This document shows, piece after piece, positions 45,600 to 57,849 of a stretch of DNA of 64,000 nt; positions within the stretch are counted from its first letter, which is position 1; every line of letters starts with the position of its first letter. The DNA comes from Cranoglanis bouderius (lineage: Eukaryota > Chordata > Actinopteri > Siluriformes > Cranoglanididae): assembly GCA_023630585.1 (NCBI GenBank), contig CM042535.1, positions 34,127,399-34,191,398 of the forward strand, given 5' to 3'. A program made the position numbers and the translations under genes. Under the pieces are notes generated by a model. That model was not told the DNA's origin. It searched no databases and was given only the letters and a program-made list of their open reading frames with translations.

Positions 45600-47720
45600 A
45601 TAGTGTGAGACATGAACTCTGTTTGCTCTAAAGTTTGTGAATAAGCTTGCAGATGACCAGATTCTATTATTTTAGGATAATCAGCAAAAGCATATCCTGC
45701 CTGATTGTTGCCTTCAATAACTTATGCAAATCCGCAACAGAAATATTTTCAAGAATTGCCAAAATTGTTTCATCAGCATAATACAATTTTGATTCACCAC
45801 ATCTTCATCCTCCAATGAAACACCAGTCATAGCAGACACCATAACAGAGGATGGGTGAGTTACTGGAGTATGCTGTAGTATAACATTTAAGGCTGTGAGT
45901 GTACGTAACCAGTGTCCCCTAATTGGAGGAAGTGACAGTCAGCTTCCTTTTGTTCCCTTTACAAAGAGTCTTTCATCCCTGTTGTAAAAAAGGTAGTGAT
46001 TTCTCCTACTACCTTTTTATTTTTTCTACAGTCTTTCATCCAATGCCCAGGTTTACCGCATTAATGACATCTGCCCTCCATCTTAATGCATGTACGGATT
46101 TGTTCATTCTCTGTGTTTACCTTAATGGATACTGCTGCAATCTTTACTTTTGCTTTGACATTAGAGTCTCTTTCCCAAGTGGCCAACCTGCCCAAGTTTT
46201 TTTCGCAGAGTTTCATTGGACCATGTGAGATTTATGAGGACAGTGCAATTCTGTACTTTGATGAAAGGCCATCAAACCAGGTATGGCCTTTCATCACAGT
46301 ACAGAAATGCATCAAACCAAGTATGTGCTAGTGGACCATTATCATCTAGTGCCTTCTCAGGAGTGTTAGCTATACCACTGTATGCTGCAGCTGCTTGACA
46401 AAACCTTTCAGTGTACTCACTTACAGTTTCATCTTTCTTCTGTACACAACTAGTGACCCTTGACCAGTCTACCTTTGGACCAACAAGGTTCTTTAACACT
46501 CTTAGAACTCCCTCTCTCAGTTCATCTTTGCTGGCATGCTGAAATTCAGAATTATTTACAGCAGTTCCAAAATCAATGAATTCTGACTCTGTCAAAATCT
46601 GTGACATTAGGTTGGTGACTTCAGCTAGGGACGTCATAGAGTCGCATTTTTCTGGACAGCGCTCTCCTAAACTCAGAAAAATTAGCATGTGCTGATGGCA
46701 AACTCTCAGCAAGTCTTTCCAATGCCTCAGGACCTAGAGCTTTATTGACTGTTTCCAGTTGGACTAGGAGAGTTGCAGATGTTACAGTATCTTCTACTCT
46801 ACTTTGAGCCTTTTTACTCACTCCACACACTTCAACTGCATTTACAGCTTTATCTACCAGTCCAGTATTGCCATTGTCCTTTTGTCCATATAAAGATTGT
46901 AAGTCAGGATAGCTTTTATCTGACTGTTGGTCTTTTAAGTCACTTTTGGTTGAGGCCTTGTTATGGCCCAACTTCTTAGTGAGACAGGACACTTGAGCAT
47001 GCAATTGTTTGTTTTGTTCTTCTAGCTTAGCGATACATTCAGCTTGTTCTTGTGTTAAGGATAAGCTAAATTCTCTGTGACAGCAGATAATGCCTTTTAT
47101 ATTTCTCTTCCTAAGACATGCACCCAATGCCTTCTTGCACTCTTCAAGAGACCATACCTTTTCTGGATGAATACCAAATTTCTTTGTCCAGTTTAGTCTG
47201 ACTGACTCTGTCACTATTGAGTCCATGTGATCTCCTAACAATGATTTGAACTCGCTATCTGTCCATAAAGGGGTAGCTAGTCCACCTTTCTCAGTTGTTG
47301 GAATAAGTTTAGCATTCCTTTTACACATTTTTGAAGTGTTTCTCTGACAAAAACTGGACACTAACACCTCCCTGACAAAGCAGAGGGTAACCAGTTTGTT
47401 AACACAAGCGACTGTTGTTAACCTTCCCTGACCGATCAGAGGATAAACCAAAAACATCCATGATAAAATGGAGAATAACCAATTTGTTAACACAAATGAC
47501 TGCTGTTAACCTTCCCCGATGAAACAGAAAAACCTTTCTTCTCTGGTAAGACAGAGGATAAACAATTTGGTAACCAACCCTGAAGCTGTTTGTTAACACT
47601 TCTCTGGCAGTGCAGAGGATAACCAAATGTCCTGGTCTGTAGCGGTTCTTTGGATAGAGTGACACTCACCACAATGGCCACCAATTCAAAGAATGAGACA
47701 GGGGCACCAAGAGCCATTAC
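45600..47720 (-). pseudogene. Retrovirus-like element relic: 5' leader, gag, trace of pol
   Basis: On the minus strand a non-coding leader (about 47720-47330) precedes a gag-like frame of about 250 codons. A frameshift near 46650-46710 moves into a second frame containing a capsid-type block (ETVSEYTERFCQAA). Further down, at about 46040-46080, is a CCHC zinc knuckle (CGKPGHWMKDC) whose first spacer contains a stop codon. Near 45640-45690 a short AGYAFADY-like piece resembles retroviral RNase H. Most of pol, all of env and LTRs are absent or unrecognised. It is a broken endogenous copy; the lineage cannot be set from this. Confidence 0.62.
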
Positions 47721-47759
47721 AGACAAAAGGTGATAGCCTCAGTTACCATGATTTTAAAT

Positions 47760-49360
47760 TTGTATTACCATGAAGGCCAGAAACCACTGTTGAATGTGCG
47801 TGACCTTTGAGCCCTCAGGCGGCATTGCCTGAGAAATCATCATGCTATTGTGATAAATTTAACCACATGGGCTCGGGAGTACTTCGGAAAACTGTTGTCA
47901 CTTAACACAGTCCGCCGCTGCATCCAGAAATGTAACCCGAATCTCTATTACGCAAGGAGGAAGCCACACATCAACTCTATGCAGAAACGTCGCCGAATTC
48001 TCTGGGCCCGAGCTCATCTCAGATGGACTGAAAGGCAGTGGAAACGTGTGCTGTGGTCAGATGAGTCCAAGTTTCAGCTTGTTTTCGGGAAAAATGGACG
48101 TCGAGTTCTCCGTGCCAAAGATGAAGAAAAAAAAAACAGACTGCGAAAGGTGCAAAAGCCAGCATCTGTGATGGTATGGGGTGCACTAATGCCCACGGCA
48201 TGGGTGACTTGCATATGTGTGAACACACTATGGACTTGGAGGCATATCACCCTGAAGTTCTTGCCTGGTTTCCCACTGAAGCTAAGCAGGCCTGAGTCTG
48301 GCCAGTACCTGGATAGGAGACCACCTGGGGAAACCACTAGGGGAAAACTAAGGTTGCTGCTGGAAATGGGATTAGTGAGGCCAGCAGGAGGTGGTCTGTG
48401 TAGGTCCTAGTACCCCAGTATAGTGATGGGGACTCTGTACTGTATATAAAAAAAAAAAAATAAATAAAAATAAGCAGCATTGTCTTTCAGATGTGACGTT
48501 AAACTGAGGTCCTGACTCTCTGTGGTCATTAAAAATCTCAGGACACTTCCTGTGAAGAGTAGGAGTATAACCCTAGTGTCCGGGCAAATATTCCCTCATT
48601 GGCCCTTATCTATCCCCTAATAATCTCCATCCCTGAATTGGCTACATCACTGTTGCATCATCCAGGTGGATGCTAAACTGGTGGTGGTTGAGGAGATTTC
48701 CCACCAATACTATGTGAAGTGTTTTGAGTGTCTAGAAAAGTGCTATATAAATTAAATGTATTATTATTATATGGGGATTTTAGAGAGACATATGCTGCCA
48801 TCAAAGCAACGTCTTTTCCCAGGAAGTCCATGGTTATTTCAGCGGGACAATACCAGGCCTCATTCTGCACGTGCTACAACAGCGTGGCTTCATAGACACA
48901 GAGTATGTGTGCTTGACTGGCCTGCCAGCAGTCCAGATCTGTCTCCTGTGGTGCATCATGAAGAGGACAATCAGACAATGGCTACCAAGGACTGTTGAGC
49001 AGCTGAAGTCTTGTATCAAGCAAGAATGGCCAAAAATTCCACTTGCAAAACTGCAACAGTTAGTATCCTCAGTTCCCAAACCGTTAAAAAGTGTAATTAA
49101 AAGGAAGGGTGATGTAACACAGTAGTAAACATGCCTCTGTCCCAACTTTTTTTTTGAGTGTGTTGAAGCCATCAAATTCTAAATTTGTTTATATTTACAA
49201 AATACAATTAAGTTGGTCAGTGAAAACATTGAATATCTGTTCTTGGTACTTTTGTCAGTTAATTAAAGTTTCAAGAGACTTGACAAATCACAGATTTTTG
49301 TTTTTATTTCATTTTAGAAAAAAATCCCAACTTTTCAACTTGTATGGAAATGGGGTTAGT
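47760..49360 (+). pseudogene. Tc1-like transposon relic split by a SINE
   Basis: The left part reads TTWAREYFGKLLSLNTVRRC, RRILWARAHLRWTERQWKRV and LWSDESKFQLVFGKNGRRVL, covering the second DNA-binding helix and first catalytic aspartate. The right part, from about 48772, reads ILERHMLPSKQRLFPGSPWL, FQRDNTRPHSARATTAWL, DWPASSPDLSP and LKSCIKQEWPKIPLAKLQQL. The second aspartate is present, but the PIENLW-type glutamate region is frameshifted. The right end has a TIR-like aatcccaacttttcaacttg (49323-49342). The copy cannot encode a transposase. Confidence 0.82.
48248..48770 (+). mobile_element. 5S rRNA-derived SINE inserted in the Tc1 relic
   Basis: The head has ccactgaagctaagcaggcc, ccagtacctggataggagac and cacctgggg, the internal promoter segments of 5S rRNA (compare gaagctaagcagg and tggatgggagaccgcctggg). 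An A-rich stretch (48448-48470), a body with gatgtgacgttaaactgagg, and the end agtgctatataaattaaatg plus a tattat tail follow. The host Tc1 frame breaks at gaggcatat on the left and resumes atggggattttag on the right. This is a pseudogene-like SINE head, not a functional 5S gene. Confidence 0.85.
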
Positions 49361-49369
49361 AATACATGA

Positions 49370-49610
49370 GTGCTTTTATCAGTCAGGATATGATTCAGTT
49401 GTTAAACCCGGGCATTAATTGACAGCACACACATACTGATTGGCCAGGACTACTTTTTCCCTACCCACGTCTGCATGGTGACATCATCACATATCAGAAG
49501 ATACTGATGATTCATACACGACATGAACTTCACCACTCAAAATTCAAACTTTAGCCAAACACACACACAACATCAAATGCTCACACACTCTGTTCATCAT
49601 GGCTTCAAGG

Positions 49611-49688
<78 letters not shown>

Positions 49689-50555
49689 AAAGAAGAAGAA
49701 AGTTTGATATCGCTTGTTGCGTACCAGCAGGTGACTAGCAAAACAGGGAGAATAAAAAAGATGGGGAGCTATTTATAAACCCCCTAGTCCTAAGCATCTG
49801 TTTCCTGTATTTCAATGAAATGACTGTTTCTCTCTATCTATCTTTCTCTCTCTATCCGTGTGTGTGTGTGTGCATGTGTGTTTAATTTGCAAAGAAGATA
49901 AGAGATGTATATTGTACATTGTGTATATCCCCTGCCCTTTTTACACTGGAAGAAATGTACGCACTTTAGGTACGTTTCAATGCTTTTAATTTCAAACACT
50001 GGAGATGTGTATTGGGAGGAACACACATGTTCACACACTCACACTGTTTCCTCAGCAGGGCTTTTGGAGGTCACAGACTCACTGGGTGGTAAGTCTCACA
50101 CACACACACTCATCCATGTGGGCTTCCCGCTGCTAGGGGATAACCATGGTGATGGTGTGAATTCGATTAGATGAGATCAAACGCACACCTTCTCCCTCAT
50201 GGAAATGCATCTAGTTTACTATGGATTAACTCTGATTCACTGTGATGTTCAGGCTGTAAATTATGCTGCTACTACAGATACACTATGGCGCCTTCTGGTA
50301 AATATGCCTTTTACATTTACGACCATGGTTTTACTGTGGTACATATACGGTATTAACTGCTAAATCACTCTTACACACTTGTGAAACAACCATCCCCAAC
50401 ATTACTATGGTCACAGCTTACTCAATGAAAAGTCTAGCAAAAGGTTGTTTTTTTTGTGGGGGGGTTACATTTATTAAATGGATTACAAAAGTCACAGCTC
50501 ACTAGTCCCTGGTTTAATCCTGAGCTTGAGTTACTGGCTATGCCCAAACCAAAGG
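49370..50555. other. Intergenic sequence with a GT microsatellite
   Basis: A GT run of about 36 units spans 49613-49685. The rest is unassigned. Confidence 0.55.
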
Positions 50556-50574
50556 GGTGTGTGTGTGTGTGTGT

Positions 50575-50700
50575 GCATAGTGACCTGAGATGTATCGGGA
50601 GTGTATTCCCATATCACCCATAGTGCCTCAGGATAGGCTCTGAATCCACCATGGCCCTCCTGACTAAAGCACTTACTGAAGATGAATGATGAATGAATGG
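50575..50700 (+). mobile_element. SINE 3' fragment
   Basis: It contains cctcaggataggctctgaat, ccaccatggc and a tail-like gatgaatgatgaatgaatgg, matching the 3' ends of the other SINEs. The head is absent. Confidence 0.6.
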
Positions 50701-50779
50701 CTGACAAAATTTCACTTGGCTTTTTCAATTTAAAATGGAATGTTATAAATGGTACTGTAGCAATCACACTTCATACGTA

Positions 50780-51752
50780 CACCGATCAGCCATAACATTA
50801 AAGCCACTGACAGGTGACGTGAACGACATTGATTATCTCGTTACAGTGGCACCTGTCAAGCGGTGGGATATATTAGGCAGCAAGTTTACAGTCCGTCCTC
50901 GAAGTTGATGTGTTGGAAGCAGGAAAAATTGGGAAAGAGTAAGGATCTGAGAGACTTTGACCAAAATGTGACTGATAGTCAACTGGGTCAGAGCATTTCC
51001 AAAACAGCAGGTCTTGTGGGGTGTTCCTGGTATGCAGTGGTTAGCACCTACCAAAAGTGGTCCAAAGAAGAACAACCGGTGAACCGGTGACAGGGTTATG
51101 AGCGCCCAAAGATCATCGATACACATGGGGCGCGAAGGCTAGCCCGTCTGGTCGGATCCTACAGAAAAGGTACTGTACTGCGTGTGCGTCGCTTACCCAG
51201 GGAAGAGATGACACCAGGATGCACTATGGGAAGCAGGCAAGCCAGCGGAGGCAGTTTGATGCTCTGGGCAATGTTCTGCTGGGAAAGCTTGAGTCCTGGC
51301 ATTCATGTGGATGTTATTTTGACACGTACCACCTACCTAAACATTGTTGCAGACCAAGTACACGCCTTCATGGCAACGGTATTCTCTAATGTCAGAGGCC
51401 TCTTTCAGAAGGATAATGCACCCTGCCACACTGGAAAAAATGTTGAGGAATGGTTTGAGGAACATGACAAAGGATTGTCTTGTGTTGACTCGGCCTCCAG
51501 ATTCCCCAAATCTCAATCCGATCGCGCATCAGTGGGATGTGCTGGACAAACAAGTCCGATCCATGGAGGCCCCACCTCTCAACTTACAGGACTTAAAGGA
51601 TCTGCTGCTAACATCTTAGTGCCAGATACCACAGCACACCTTCCGAGGTCTTGTGGAGTGCATGCCTCAACGGGTCAGAGCTGTTTTGGTGGCACAAGGG
51701 GGACCTACACAATATTAGGCAGGTGGTTTTAATGTTATGGCTGATCAGTGTG
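50780..51752 (+). pseudogene. Internally deleted Tc1-like transposon
   Basis: The ends are caccgatcagccataacatt at 50780 and the inverted aatgttatggctgatcagtg at 51731-51750, with TA outside both. Inside, frames read LRDFDQNVTDSQLGQSISKT (helix-turn-helix), SGGSLMLWAMFCWESLSPGI, TTYLNIVADQVHAFMATVF, GLFQKDNAPCHTGK and, after a frameshift, RPPDSPNLNPIAHQWDVLDK. The last motif has alanine (PIAHQW) where the catalytic glutamate is expected and SPN for SPD. The segment with the first catalytic aspartate is deleted. At 973 bp it is well short of a full element and cannot encode an active enzyme. Confidence 0.85.
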
Positions 51753-51754
51753 TA

Positions 51755-52988
51755 CGTGTTGTATGACTTACGTCAAGTTCTTTCATAAACAACATAAACA
51801 ACACTTACTACAGTGGACCCATATGAAGACACACTGTATTTTAAAACCATTTTTCTCGAAATCTGATTTTTTTTTTTTTCTATATTCAGAACCAAAGATC
51901 TCTGATTCTAGAGCACCTGCATCCATTCAGTTTTAGATGTTTATTCTTATATCTATTTAAAAGGTTACTCGGGATGTTGACAATTCTTTAGTTATGTTGG
52001 ATTTTATGGAAAAATGACATTTTCTTTGTGTCACCACATATACATTTGAATTCTAACATCCAAAGATTAGATTTTTAGAAGTGTATGCATATTTAATTAA
52101 CCTCATTTGCATAAACTAGTGTGAATGTTTGGGAAAAATTCAAATACAAAAAGACTGATGGTGATATCTGTTTGTTTTTTGTTGTTGTTGTTGTTGTTTT
52201 AATGCAATATTCACTAATATCTTGCCTTAAAACAAACATTTAAAAAATATTAACAGCAGTAATCATGAACAGTTTATCACTGATCATTAAGGGTCCCTCT
52301 TTCTTTTATTAGTTATATCACATGAAACCACACATTTAATGTCATCGTACATAATTAGAAATTATTTTCTAAATCCGTTATAAAAGCCCAATGTAGATAT
52401 CGTTCACGCATCTCATCAAATTTCCTTTCAAATGTAGTCAGTTTTAATTGTGTTGTTTGAGACTTGACATATCGACTATGCTATAGGAAAACCTGTGACC
52501 GAAATGCAATTTAAAAACATGCTAATCACCAAAAATAAGGATAAATCTTTTTTCTAAAGGTTGTTACACACACTTTCTTTCTCTCTAGCCAAATCTTAAC
52601 ACAGTTATAACACTATCGTAAGATTAGCACAAATACACAGAACAACCCCTCTTCACCAGAGGATTATTGTGGACCTGAAAACACAACACTGCCCCCACGT
52701 GGAAAACAAAAGTATTGTCATTTCTTTTCGTATATATAGAATATAAATTTGGAAAAGTACCACATAATTATGTAAGACAAGTTAGTACATTAATCACAAT
52801 CACTGGGGGGGGGGAAAAAACATCTGCGTCGAAGATTGGTCCAAGTATTTTGTATGAAACAATAATGCGATATTGTAGTAAATCAGTTCAGCACGGATGT
52901 CATGGGTCGTAAAACATCACTATAGTTCCTGATGATGGAAGAACTATTGTACCATTCATCATGATTAATGACCTATTCTACAAGAATG

Positions 52989-53031
<43 letters not shown>

Positions 53032-53150
53032 ACAGCTGTTTCCCCCTAATGTTCTGCAAAGGAAGACATAACTCTTTACCAGTGATTAGTCACTAAAAGC
53101 ATTTTTTCCACTAGGATCCACCTGCAGCCAAGAGTGAAGACAAGTACATG
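51755..53150. other. Intergenic sequence, no recognised gene
   Basis: A CA run is at 52989-53030 and GTT/T-rich runs near 52170-52200. No coding or transposon similarity was recognised. Confidence 0.5.
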
Positions 53151-53156
53151 CATGTA

Positions 53157-53654
<498 letters not shown>

Positions 53655-53849
53655 TCTACTAGTCTGCCTTACAAACTGTAAGAAGATCTGAAATGTTCAC
53701 CATCATTTGCCCCACATATGGAATGACCCACATTTGTCTCAGTACATCATGTTTAGAAGATGTGATGGTTTCCTCCCACTGTTAGATTAGATTAATTTGA
53801 TAAAAATTTAATCACTGCACCTCGTTCATATAGTCCCCATTGATAATTT

Positions 53850-54325
53850 TGTACATTATCAGGTCGGTACAAAAAAAACATTTTAGATTCCCAAACATTA
53901 GTTTTCCAGCACAAAATTAAATGTTACAGAAAAATGTTTGTACGTCATTAAAGAAAGCAGCATATTACAGTAAGAGACACTTTTCAGACAGAAAACACAA
54001 TGGAGGCTGCTGGGTTTTGCTGCAAAAATAAGAAGCGAGTGCGAAAGTCAAAGTGTCCAGAAGAACTGTGGCTGGTTCTGCAAGATGCTCAATAAAACTT
54101 ACCAGCTCATTTCCTTATAAAACTGCACAGATAGTATTTTTGTTTTTATTTTATCCTCACAACAAATATTGACTTTGTTTCATTTACTACTGTTTACTGC
54201 TCTTTACGGTATTTTTTTAATTTTATTTTATTTTTAATGTAGAAACATTTAATTTCATTATTTTGAAGGCACCTTTGCTCTACACCATTTCTTTGCATGT
54301 GCCTAAAACTGTTGTACAGTACAGT
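53850..54325 (-). mobile_element. Tc1/mariner-type MITE, opposite orientation
   Basis: Minus-strand copy of the same family, sharing acattagttttccagcacaa, taaaacttaccagctcattt and ttcattattttgaaggcacc. The right end carries the terminal repeat (gcctaaaactgttgtacagt); the left terminal repeat is missing. Confidence 0.78.
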
Positions 54326-54329
54326 GTAT

Positions 54330-56930
54330 AGCATATATCATTTGGTTCTTATAGTTATTAGCCTGTTTGACTGGTCACTTGGCTTCCAAGAGTTTGATTC
54401 AAACCTCGGTAGCTTGAAAACAAATAATAATAAATCAATAAATATCAAATTGCATCTGATTCGGTCTGTTCAAGCCTCTGTGGATCTAATTAAATTCATT
54501 ATTATACACATTTAAATAACATTCATGAAGTAATCACATCTGTTTATTTTATGCTTAATGTGGTCCCTGGATACAAAACATTTAAGAACCCCTGATCTAT
54601 ACAATATGCACAATATGTACTTTTCCCAGTTTCCTAATATAAGTTAATAGCTGACAGCAAATGCATTAAGTGACAACCTTCATTTCCTTCATCACTCAAA
54701 GTCAATTTCTTATAATAATTTTAATTGTGAACACAGAGGAAAGTGCTAGAGGGGGTTTTTTTTAGGACCAAAGAGGTGCTAAAAAATTTATTGTTTTATC
54801 AGACCCCCTTTATCCAAAGAGACTTACAAGTAATCTAATCCAAGCGTTTAGCTGTTAAAGGATTTGATAATGATACATACACGTGCTGCAGAACTAAGTT
54901 TACACAAAGGAACCAAAACAGCACAGTTGCAGGAGTAGCAATGAGCACTGCAGATAGACATGAAGATTGGGGTATGTCCTGGTATGTGCTAGATCCTGCT
55001 TGATCGCTCAAACAAACAAAAAAAAACATTCCCTTGAGCATACCTCAGAAGGTAAATGCATTGCAAGAGACTACACATCTAGACATATAAATACCCACAC
55101 ACTCTCTGATGAAGATGAAGGAGCACTGAGAGTGTTTCCACATCGGCCTCCAGGCATTTAACACTGTGACACTATCTGCAGAGAGAGAAATACTGGACAA
55201 ATCATCCCACCTTCGCTTAACATCAATTAAAATAGTACTACCATGGATGGACAAATCATAACTCCATTAATAAAAGCTCCAGTGTGCTGCCCAGGCACAT
55301 GTTTTGGTTGCATGGAAACCTAATTGACATGGTAACAACATATGTAGAACTAGTTTGGTAGTTGCATTAATACAGACTAAAGGAAATGAGTTTATGATTA
55401 TCCTCTTCTAACAAAATGTTTGATGTAGCACATATTCTTCTTCTACTTCTTCTTCTTCTTATTATTATTATTATTAGTAGTAGTAGTAGTAGTATCTTAG
55501 TACCATGCACCATTCTCTAACAGACAGTAGTGATCACAATCAAACATAGGCCCTGATGAGTGACTCTACATTGGTGGTCGATGTTTCATTCCTAATCTGC
55601 AGGAGAGCAATAAGGACTTGAACTTCATGCAAGCAGCTACAAGGACAATACCTTGATACCTTAAACACTGTAAAGGACTACTATGAATTGGTTTCTCTCT
55701 CCTCACTCTCTGTCAACATTCTGATATTAATGATGGTCAGTTGGAAGAGTCACACACATCTTCATTATCCCAAACTGGTTCCTGTAATTAACTTAACCTA
55801 AATTATTTCTGATAGGGGGGGGGGGGACTTTGAGTTGAAACACGTAAACACAAAGATGCTTCATTTGTGAGATTATTATGCACTTATCCAATCAGACAAT
55901 CAGGAGGCAGCATAACGATGCATAAAAATCAGGCCACATCACACCACCCTTACCTTATTTATCCATTATTTACTCACTGTGTGTATTATTTCCTTGGCAG
56001 ACAATCTTGCATTTGTATTTGCTTATTCCTTCCATCTTTCACTCTCAGTTTTGTACCTTGTGCCGTCAGCAAACACTTCAGTAACAACCGGTTGTACCTG
56101 AGCTCAGCTAAAATGTCTGGTATAAACGTCCTGGTATATTATGAAGTGCTTATTTTTGCAAATTCGAAAGGATAATGAACTCTGAGGTGAGAGTAAATAT
56201 TTGTTGTGCTGTCATTCATTCATGTGTCATGACATTCTTGTTAGCAAATCTACCGCTTCAAGGCTACAATTTATCTACACTCAGACGGACACTTTCGGTG
56301 TGAAGATGTCACAAAGCTCACATTATAACATTTCAGTTTTGTCATCGCTTCACTTGCTGAATATCATCTCTGTCTTTGTGGATGTGGTGAAAAAGGCTTT
56401 TCTCAGCATGACCATCCAATTTGCATCAACTACATAATGCAATAATTTCCTTTTGGGACACAATTCTTGCATAGCATGCTGTTCTAAAGGCAAAAAAGCA
56501 CAACATGCTACTATTGTAACTAATACCTAAACTGGCAGCTCAGTGTGCATCACTGTTTATTCAGAGGCTGTATTTTAGGACCTTATCGACCTTGTTACTG
56601 TGTATATCGACCCCGTTACCTTGCACATGGTTGATGGGAACAGGGTTGACGTTTGCGGCCTATTTGGGCCATTAGGCTTGGGAGATTTTACAATATTATT
56701 GGCACAATGTTAGTCTTGACCAACATTATTGTTTTTGCGTGGTGTTTGTGATAAGCGACTTCGTCACTTAATTGTGCATGAAAGGAAAATCCCATACATA
56801 CTCTCAAAGAAATGAAATACACTAGACGGACAAGACACTCAAAAACAATGAGAAGGAGCAACAAAAAACTTTGCATGTGTTCAATTTGGGTTGTGGTCTG
56901 GGAAAACCCATCGAATACTGTTGTGGCTGA
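54330..56930. other. Intergenic sequence with a graded trinucleotide repeat
   Basis: A run of TTC, then TTA, then TAG units lies at 55438-55494, and a G run at 55816-55826. No gene or clear transposon was recognised. Confidence 0.5.
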
Positions 56931-56934
56931 AAAT

Positions 56935-57240
56935 TGCATTGAATATTTAGGCTAATTTCTAAACTTGTCTTGGCTGTCTGCCTGCAAAAAGTCTGCATCA
57001 GTCTGCCTAAAGATGTCTAAAACCTTGTTAGCTAAGTGTGATTTCCTCACACAGTGAATGTCACTCTTTGATCAAGTTGTTGCGTAGTTATGTGTCATAG
57101 CGGCACAAGCCTAATCAGTTCAGTTTGTAATCAGATTTTAACAGACTCTCCTGCGCAATCACTTCATCAAAACAGAAAAGCGCTTACACACGCTGTACAG
57201 ATGTGTGGACAATGAAAAAAACTATAACAATCAAATAAAA
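56935..57240 (+). repeat. Dispersed repeat, paralogous to 14540-15045
   Basis: Shared phrases in the same order include cttggctgtctgcctgcaaa, agtctgcctaaagatgtcta, gctaagtgtgat and gcgcttacacac. It resumes at 57722 after a Tc1-type MITE. Confidence 0.5.
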
Positions 57241-57359
57241 AGAGATCAGTCTTGTGATGAGGCCAGAGGTAGATTACTTTGAGATAGATTAGGCTATAAA
57301 TGTAGAAGCGTCTTTCAGTGGAAATTGGATTAGGATCACTTTTGGTGGTGAGCAGATAA

Positions 57360-57722
57360 AAAACCAATATATGTGAGATATTTGCCCCCATATGTGGTTC
57401 TTCCTCTGTTCCAACTATTGCCATACAGTTGGAGGCACACAATTGTATAGAATGTCTATATGCTGGAGCATTACAATTTCCCTTCACTGGAACTAAGAGG
57501 CCCAAACATGTTCCGTGAAGACATGTCCATGAAGACATGATTTGCCAAGGTTGGAGTGGAAGAACTCGAGTGTCCTGCACAGAGACCTGACCTCAACCCC
57601 ACTGAACACCTTTGGGATGAATTGGAACGCTGATTGTGTACCGGGGGGGGGCGTCTAAATGTTCAGAAAGCACATATGGGTATGATGGTCAGTTGTCCAC
57701 AAACCTTTGTCCATCTAGTGTA
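57360..57722 (+). mobile_element. Tc1-derived MITE with a transposase remnant
   Basis: It contains catatgtggttcttcctctg, cccttcactggaactaagag, and a short frame PDLNPTEHLWDELER that matches the DxNP...E motif of Tc1 transposases. It ends acaaacctttgtccatctag before TA. The related copy is at 62672-62985. Confidence 0.7.
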
Positions 57723-57849
57723 TCTCAGTTCAGGAAAGCCTGTAGTTTTCAGGACTGTATATAGTCGAAAATGTAAAAAATTTGACCATGTGAACATCCA
57801 TGACTCACTTTGCAGGCAAATATTTCTCACTCTTCAGTGGATCAGTTTT

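Noticed and set aside
48241..48360. Functional 5S rRNA gene
   Set aside because: The 5S-like stretch is diverged, lacks an intact 5' start and a T-run terminator, and continues into a SINE body.
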